Origin: Bacteroidales bacterium UBA4417
Lineage (GTDB): Bacteria; Bacteroidota; Bacteroidia; Bacteroidales; UBA4417
Assembly (NCBI GenBank): GCA_002389705.1
Contig: DGQJ01000114.1
Span: 6,790 to 14,769, forward strand
Length of the DNA stretch: 7,980 nucleotides
Direction: 5' to 3'
The position numbers and the translations under genes were made by a program. Below are positions 7,859 through 7,980 of this stretch, piece by piece. Under the pieces are notes generated by a model that made no database searches, was not told where the DNA came from, and saw nothing but the letters and a program-made list of their open reading frames with translations. Positions within the stretch are counted from its first letter, which is position 1; the number at the start of each line of letters is the position of its first letter.

Positions 7859-7871
7859 TGCCTTCGGCGTT
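7857..7871. repeat. Short perfect hairpin
   Basis: AATGCC (7857-7862) and GGCGTT (7866-7871) form a six-pair stem, including one T-G pair, with a TTC loop. No T-run follows on the plus strand, and it lies upstream of the DUF255 promoter, so it is not an obvious terminator for anything in the window. It may belong to the adjacent intergenic repeats or end a transcript arriving from outside. Confidence 0.35.
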
Positions 7872-7920
7872 AAGAGGGTTCAATGTTATTTCAGTACTTC
7901 GTGTTCCAATAGGTTTCACG

Positions 7921-7950
7921 GTCATTGCGAGGAGGTACGACGAAGCAACA
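7921..7950. repeat. Dispersed GTCATTGCGAGGAGG...CGAAGCAA repeat
   Basis: The sequence beginning GTCATTGCGAGGAGG and ending CGACGAAGCAAC closely resembles an intergenic repeat I know from many Bacteroidota and other environmental genomes, where the common form ends GAAGCAATC. Its ends TTGC (7924-7927) and GCAA (7945-7948) are inverted. This copy ends CAACAG rather than CAATCT. Its function is unknown. Only one copy lies in the window, so the repeat call rests on recall of the motif and not on internal duplication. Confidence 0.65.
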
Positions 7951-7958
7951 GCTTCCTT

Positions 7959-7980
7959 GTTTCAGGTTTCAAGTTCCAGG
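7959..7980. repeat. GTTYCAR heptamer tandem repeat, cut by the window edge
   Basis: Three consecutive seven-base units are seen: GTTTCAG (7959-7965), GTTTCAA (7966-7972) and GTTCCAG (7973-7979), and a fourth begins with G at 7980. Related isolated units lie to the left, GTTCCAA (7903-7909) and GTTTCAC (7913-7919). Such degenerate heptamer arrays are familiar in Bacteroidota intergenic regions. The full length cannot be seen. Confidence 0.6.

Noticed and set aside
7921..7950. Transposon or insertion sequence end
   Set aside because: No transposase coding is visible and the element is a short dispersed repeat; the flanking octamer is explained equally well by the heptamer array.
7903..7980. 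CRISPR array
   Set aside because: The repeats are degenerate seven-base units without spacers; no repeat of 20-40 bases with regular spacers exists in the window.

Overview
The window looks like ordinary chromosomal DNA from a member of the Bacteroidota, probably of the Bacteroidales type. Three things suggest this. None of the four genes has a Shine-Dalgarno sequence, and the two minus-strand genes have A-rich leaders instead. Matches to the Bacteroidota -7 promoter element TAnnTTTG lie upstream of three of the genes. The protein subtypes (soluble multi-PAS kinase, ClC with a GHGIS / GLEAP filter, DUF255 protein of SPATA20/YyaL type) also fit that phylum. This placement rests on sequence features only; no database search was possible.

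Layout: (1) 32-2701, plus strand, a soluble PAS-GAF-PAS-PAS-PAS histidine kinase of 889 aa with no receiver domain and no partner regulator in the window. (2) 2743-3681, minus strand, a cation diffusion facilitator (CDF) metal exporter of 312 aa with a C-terminal CxxxCxxxCxxxC tail. (3) 3682-3959, a 278-bp divergent intergenic region with candidate promoters for both flanking genes and a GC-rich stretch able to form hairpins in the CDF leader. (4) 3960-5738, plus strand, a ClC-family chloride channel/transporter of 592 aa with two C-terminal CBS domains. (5) 5776-7803, minus strand, a DUF255 thioredoxin-like / (alpha/alpha)6-toroid protein of 675 aa. (6) 7804-7980, intergenic sequence containing a good promoter for the DUF255 gene, a small hairpin, a known type of dispersed repeat (GTCATTGCGAGG...) and heptameric GTTYCAR tandem repeats running off the window edge.

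The genes alternate in strand (+ - + -), so no operon is visible and each is probably transcribed alone. Two convergent pairs are separated by only 41 and 37 bp without a strong terminator. The CDF exporter and the ClC protein share a divergent promoter region and both concern ion homeostasis, but nothing shows co-regulation. The kinase cannot be linked to either from sequence. I found no CRISPR array, tRNA, rRNA, insertion sequence, phage gene or defence system. The points most worth following up are the tetracysteine tail of the CDF protein, the variant ion-pathway motifs of the ClC protein, the CDF leader, and the nested repeats at the right edge.
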